From Exophiala sp. HKRS030 (Eukaryota; Ascomycota; Eurotiomycetes; Chaetothyriales; Herpotrichiellaceae), in assembly GCA_023897205.1 (NCBI GenBank), contig JAHWDD010000008.1:2480001-2544000 (forward strand): a stretch of 64,000 nucleotides of DNA. Direction: 5' to 3'. The notes beneath the pieces were generated by a model, which did not search any database, was not told where the DNA came from, and saw only the letters and a program-made list of their open reading frames with translations. Shown piece after piece: positions 59,408 through 64,000 of the stretch. Positions within the stretch are counted from its first letter, which is position 1, and every line of letters starts with the position of its first letter. The position numbers and the translations under genes were made by a program.

Positions 59408-62262
59408 ATGGACGAACCCATCAACCCAACGAACGAAGACGTCGAAATGAACCTATTCGCACGAGACGAGTCGGCCACATATGCAGAGCCTCCCGCACGA
59501 CTAGCGGCTCGGTTTTATAGAAAATCAAATGCTCGACGAAAAACATCAGCAAACTCTTCTCGTCGCAGTTCTTTATCTTCAGTACATTCTCATTCGTCCG
59601 TACTATCCAGCCACGGAGGCCCTCACAGTACACATATCGCTCAACATCTCCGAAGAGCATCCATTATCGAGAGTCGCAAAGCCCGTTTGGCATCCAGAGC
59701 CGCCCATGCCGAGCAAGTCAGGTTGAGAGCGGCTGCGGCCAAGGCTTCTCTAAAGACCAACAATAGTGAGGAGAAGGCACAGGCAGCACAAGCTGCCAGG
59801 GAGAAATTACTCGCAGAGATAACGGCACGTTGCGAAGAGGAAGTGAGACGAGCGAAGAAGGTCGCAGAAGAAACAAAGGAGAAGAAAGCCGCAGAATTGG
59901 CACGATTAAAGGAAGAAATGGCCGAAAAGTTTGCAATCGCTGCACGTCGGAAATCTTTATATCAACAAGGTATGAGAAGGCACAGATCAACGTCTCTAGC
60001 CGCTGTGGAGGAGAAGAAGGTGACCCCAGTGGTCGCCCGGAGGACGAATCGAATATACTCGGCTAGAGTCATTCAAAGGGCTTGGAGACACTATCGCACT
60101 CGCACATTTATTTCTGCATTCTCTGCCTTGGGCTTGAATCTAGCTGCTGCCAAAGAAACCTCATTCGAAGATCTTACGCTTTTGCTTTCCAAAGAGGAGA
60201 CAACCTCCACGACGATTGCCCTCTTAAAGCATATTGGTATACTGGAGGGCGTGCAAGAGGAATCAAGCGCCGTGAGAATATTCCTGAGCTCTTATATGAT
60301 CTTGGCACATCCAATGCAAGCGTTAAGCCATGGTGGTCACGACGGTCGAGAGCAAGAGCTTATCACCAAGGCAGCCGCTTTAGTCGATGCCTTTGAGTCA
60401 TGCACTCGGGCGGTATCCTTCACCACTCGACCAGGGAAATCAATACCTGGCAAAGAATCGTTGAGTTTTGCATACAACGATTTTTGTGCAACTTTTGACG
60501 CTTGGAAGGGACAAGATCTAAATGTCTTGATCGATATCATGGTCAATTCTTTCGTCAATCTGGATTTGATAATTCAGGCGACAAAGAATGATCGTGATGG
60601 TCATGTAGCAGATGATTACTTGGATGCAGTTCGACAAGAACAGATCAAGTTGCTTGCCCGATTGAAGAGACTTGCTGGTCCCGAAGAGGCTCTTGCCCGA
60701 GTCAGGCTCGCTGTTCGTCAAGGTCGCAAGCAATATGCCGCCAACAAGCAGCAGAAGCCTCTCGCACAAGTTCCAAGGGCGACCACACCCACCAACGATG
60801 TTGTTGCTACTGCTGGAGATGGCGCTCCAATTACTCCGCCAGCCACACCACAAGCAGAAGTCAGAAGTATGTCCCCAAAGACATCTTCATTTGCCGACAG
60901 CTTGGGACAGATCATGACCGTTCTCCCTTCGAATCGTGAAATTGCTCATGAGATTCAGATCAATGGCACTTTTGAAGTTCAACAACGACCATGGACTGAT
61001 GCCCGTAAGGAAATCATGGATTCTCTCCAATCGAGCATGCGCACCAGTATGCAAGACGGTAGTGGTGCAGCAACTACACGTTGGACACACGCCATGGCTG
61101 TACTGATTCGTGACAAGTTGATGAATCTTATCAGTCCTCGCCATCCCCTTCACGATCGAATTGATGGCTTTCTTGACCCTGTGTTGATCAGGCAGCAATG
61201 TCTGAATGGAATGTTTTCTTACAATTCCTTTTTCAACACAATCGCCGGCATGATTTCACAAATCTGCTCACCTGGTAGGGACGAGGCAGTCAAAGCGTTT
61301 TCCACCAATACGTCGGGTGATATCATCGAGCGACTTTTTGAGCTTATTGATATCATAGATCTCATGACATTGGATCACATTAATTTCCAATTCCGACTTG
61401 CTTCTCAGTCGGTCCTTGACAAGGGTCACGAGCATGAATTTGTTTCGTTTGAACGTGATCTGAGGAATGGTGTTCACGCACTAGAACGAACGAAGCAATG
61501 GTGGAGAAATGCTAGTTCAAGTTTGCCATCTCCAAGCAACAATGGTAGCATCATCTATGCTAGGGGATTAGTTGATCTGGCTCTACGTAACTCGACTGTT
61601 CGATATGTGGATTTTCCAGAAACTCTTCAGATGGATTATATCCGTTTATTGAGAATCCGAGCTCGAATTTTCCAGATGGTGGCTACATCCTCGATCCTCC
61701 TTACCACCAAAATACGTCTGAGGCGAAACAGGGAGTCACTTTGGACCAAGGATGCGCAGAGATTGATGTCCCTAGATTTGAAATCAGTCGATTCGAATCG
61801 CATCATCTCTCTCATTGAGTCTTCTCACATGATGCCAGATGCTACCAAAGAGGGTGTGGCTAATTTTGTCGGAAGAGTCCTTCCCCAGCAGCGGCGGCGG
61901 CGAAATTCGTCGACTCTGCCGAGCATGATCGACAAGATGCAATTCACAGTCAATCTGTCTACGACCCATCCAAGACTGAAGCTTCACGTGACGAGTCAGA
62001 CGATGCTTTTACTGAGCAAATTGCCAGCTTTTTGTTAAAGTCTCTCCGAGAACATGTCTTTTCCAGGCTCTCGGCCAGTGGGACAGCGGAAAGAGTACGG
62101 ACAACTACTGGTGCGGCTGAGGCTTTGGCAAGGATTGGCATGCCAGAATTCTTGGATGAAGTCAATCGACTTGTGAATTCATTGGAGAAGATTCGAACTG
62201 TCGATCTGAAAGCCCATAGCAAATGGTACGATCAGATTGCCGGTTCGAATACCGCAGGATAA
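59408..62262 (+). CDS. Tcp11/Sok1-like protein with an apparent one-base frameshift near the end
   Basis: Yeast Sok1 was found as a suppressor of protein kinase A loss; Tcp11-domain proteins are linked to cAMP signalling in fungi. The start is the ATG at 59408. The N terminus is Ser-rich. A long charged, probably coiled-coil region (EEVRRAKKVAEETKEKKAAE) and an IQ-like motif (YSARVIQRAWRHYRTRTF, about 215-235) precede the Tcp11 domain (SSYMILAHPMQAL, WTHAMAVLIRDKLMNLISP, LMTLDHINFQFRLASQSV). The first frame ends at 62038 with unlikely sequence. After CCCC 61883-61886 the next frame carries the expected end: DDAFTEQIASFLLKSLREHV, RIGMPEFLDEVNRLV, KAHSKWYDQIAG. One more C gives 951 residues. 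A very short intron is an alternative but no good donor/acceptor pair fits. Confidence 0.87.
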
Positions 62263-62762
62263 AGTGAAGGTCGATGATGTTGATGGTTGGAATGGGAGTT
62301 TAGTTAAACTAACGGTTTACTCTTCTTGATGTCTTTACGTGCTCGATATGATATGTTTTAGCCAACCGCACATATAGCGCTTTGTTTGCGCAATGAAGCA
62401 TGATGAGACGATTATGATGACAATGAAATACATTATAAGGCACATCAATTAACTTGAATTTAAAACGTCCACTCCCAAACGTGTTAATGATGTCTTCCAA
62501 GACGTGTTCAGCGACATGTCATTCGTTTGGAAATATCTGGAGTATATATTGATGATCTCAGATATCAAATGCAAGTCTCATTCGTCAGAAGAAGAAAAAA
62601 GGAATGTTTCCATCCATCCGTCGCCTATCCCGCCGGATTTGCCAGTTCCCGTCCAGTAGTTTGTAAGTTAGTTAGTTAGAGCGTTCACTACATATATGAC
62701 CTTATTATAACCTAGAGGGTATGCAAGTACCGAGTACGGAGTGCATATGGACGTACCTGGCA

Positions 62763-62830
62763 CCTACCTACCTACCTACCTATCTATCCACCTACCTACC
62801 TACCTACCTACCTACCTACCTTCCTACCTA
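62763..62830. repeat. (CTAC)n microsatellite
   Basis: About 16 CTAC units, broken by a few changes (CTATCTATC, TTCC). Confidence 0.9.
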
Positions 62831-62844
62831 GTAGACAACCTGCG

Positions 62845-62932
62845 TACCTCTGTACCTCTGCACCTCTGCACCTCTGCACCTCTGCACCTCTGCACCTCTG
62901 CACCTCTGCACCTCTGCGCCTCTGCACCTCTG
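62845..62932. repeat. 8-bp minisatellite CACCTCTG, eleven copies
   Basis: Exactly 88 bp: two TACCTCTG units, seven CACCTCTG, one CGCCTCTG, one CACCTCTG. The near-perfect identity argues for recent expansion. Confidence 0.95.
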
Positions 62933-63140
62933 ACTGGGTAACTAACTAACTACCTGGCTAGTTAGTTACCTAGGTAGTTATGTAACTAGTTAGTTCGAGA
63001 TCTACAAACGCCGCATCTTAGGCCGGGCTTGGTGGTCCACGCTCCTAAACCAGGCAAAGGCCCGGATGACGCCCTGAGAACGACGAGACGAGTTACATAG
63101 ATACATACATTATCCGAACATTAAAGTATTCCCTAAATAG

Positions 63141-63188
63141 TTAGGTAATTAGGTAATTAGGTAGGAAGGTAGGAAGGTAGGAAGGTAG
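63141..63188. repeat. AGGTAATT and GTAGGAAG 8-bp repeats
   Basis: Two AGGTAATT-like units followed by three GTAGGAAG units, sharing the 8-bp period of the neighbouring minisatellite. Confidence 0.8.
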
Positions 63189-64000
63189 TCAACGTCAAAG
63201 CATACATACTCCATACTCTATATATTCTGTTGATTGGGTTCGCGGACAACGGGAAGCGGAGGCCGAGTGCGAAGGATATGTACAGTGACTGACTACCTAC
63301 GGAGTACTTACTTGGGTACCTATGTACGCCGTACTTTAGGTATGTACTCCATACTTAGGTGGGGTGGGTCGGGCCGTCGATTCTTCATGAGCGCCATCCC
63401 GTCCAGTTGTGAGTTTATTAGTTAGTTAACTACTTACATAGAAGACAGGGTAGTTAGTGTAGTTGGTCACTTATTACAATGGTTAGGTACATACTTCAGG
63501 TGGGTGGTTCTTCTTGGTCTTCGTCTTTGTCTTCGGTTCCTGGTTCTCGAAGCCTACGTTGGAACTTCGTACTTGACGTAGTACTTATTTGTAAGTTGTA
63601 ACCTGAAAGTAAAGTGACGTGGGTGACTTGCGCTGGTTTGGTCTGCGGGTTTATATAATCAGTAATTAATTAATGAAATCAATCAATCCATCATACAATA
63701 ATGGACCAGACGGGCGGGCATCATGGTCATCATGGTCATCGGCATTGGGCAATACATGCATACAAGCATGTGCTTTTCGATAGCGATGACAATCTCCTCA
63801 GCCCACGTTGGCTAATAAGCTTACCGTTGACCACCACCCACTTCCCCCTCCCCTCCTTCCAAGCTACCTAACTAACTAGGTACCTAGTAGTTAGCTACAG
63901 TGCCAACAGTACCTACAGTACGGAGTAAGTATGTTAACTAACTTAGCCTTTCTCCTTATGCATGAAGCGAAGGACCACACCACACCACACCACATCACAT

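Larger units (their letters stand above)
62263..64000. other. Repeat-rich gene-free right end
   Basis: After the Tcp11-like gene no coding frame is supportable. The segment is dominated by short words (CTAC, CACCTCTG, TAGTTAG, GGTAATT/GGAAG, TACGGAGTA), listed separately. This composition could reflect a subtelomeric or repeat-expanded position, but no telomere repeat is present. Confidence 0.5.

Noticed and set aside
61830..61886. Short intron ending at CCCCAG as the reason for the Tcp11-like frame change
   Set aside because: The best GT...AG pair spans 36 bp, is shorter than any other intron here and is a multiple of three, so it would not change the frame.
62741..62941. Open frame rich in Thr-Tyr-Leu-Pro through the right-end repeats
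   Set aside because: It is a translation of CTAC and CACCTCTG simple repeats, not a gene.
1..64000. CRISPR arrays, bacterial operons, ribosome binding sites
   Set aside because: The intron-rich genes show a fungal nuclear genome; no spaced identical repeats of CRISPR type were seen.

Overview
The window is nuclear DNA of a filamentous ascomycete (Pezizomycotina). Most genes carry short introns of about 45 to 70 bp with GTAAG/GTATG donors, CTAAC/CTGAC-like branch points and CAG/TAG/AAG acceptors. The conserved proteins (BBP, SDE2, EOS1, Asterix, an MBA1-like protein, Ure2-type GST, the cytochrome b561 fusion) are of fungal type. Gene density is low and intergenic DNA is long and rich in simple repeats. 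I cannot fix the class; Eurotiomycetes or Dothideomycetes are reasonable guesses.

Layout. 1-1139: 5' part of a sulfate permease, running off the left edge. 4390-5792: Ydj1-type DnaJ. 6991-11325: DOCK-family protein that stops early in DHR-2. 12470-13492: SDE2. 13881-15905: BOR1-type borate transporter, divergent from a Ure2-like GST (16848-17609). 17.6-23.5 kb: gene-poor. 23545-24279: conserved hypothetical. 24.3-32.3 kb: gene-poor. 32261-33102: atypical protein kinase-like gene. 36270-37037: twin CX9C mitochondrial protein. 37482-39662: branchpoint-bridging protein. 39978-40830: EOS1. 41716-42421: eIF1. 43182-43860: Asterix (PAT complex). 44238-45310: MBA1-like protein. 46896-48595: C2H2 zinc-finger factor. 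48.6-52.7 kb: gene-poor. 52709-53734: cystinosin. 54601-57127: cytochrome b561 fusion. 59408-62262: Tcp11/Sok1-like protein. 62.3-64 kb: repeats.

The genes are mostly housekeeping: protein folding and ER biogenesis (DnaJ, Asterix, EOS1), splicing (BBP, SDE2), translation (eIF1, MBA1-like), mitochondria (CX9C protein) and transport (SulP, BOR1, cystinosin). They do not form one pathway, and I saw no secondary-metabolite cluster, no CRISPR array and no intact transposon.

Most notable: (i) four genes carry a single-base frameshift, each at a four-base C or G run where one more base restores the frame, which suggests a systematic homopolymer error; (ii) the Asterix gene splits 117 codons over seven exons, three of only 17, 12 and 17 nt; (iii) the DOCK protein lacks the catalytic part of DHR-2; (iv) a dispersed TACTCCGTA/TACGGAGTA motif marks intergenic DNA only. 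All exon models were read by eye. Homology statements rest on recall of the families, not on a search.
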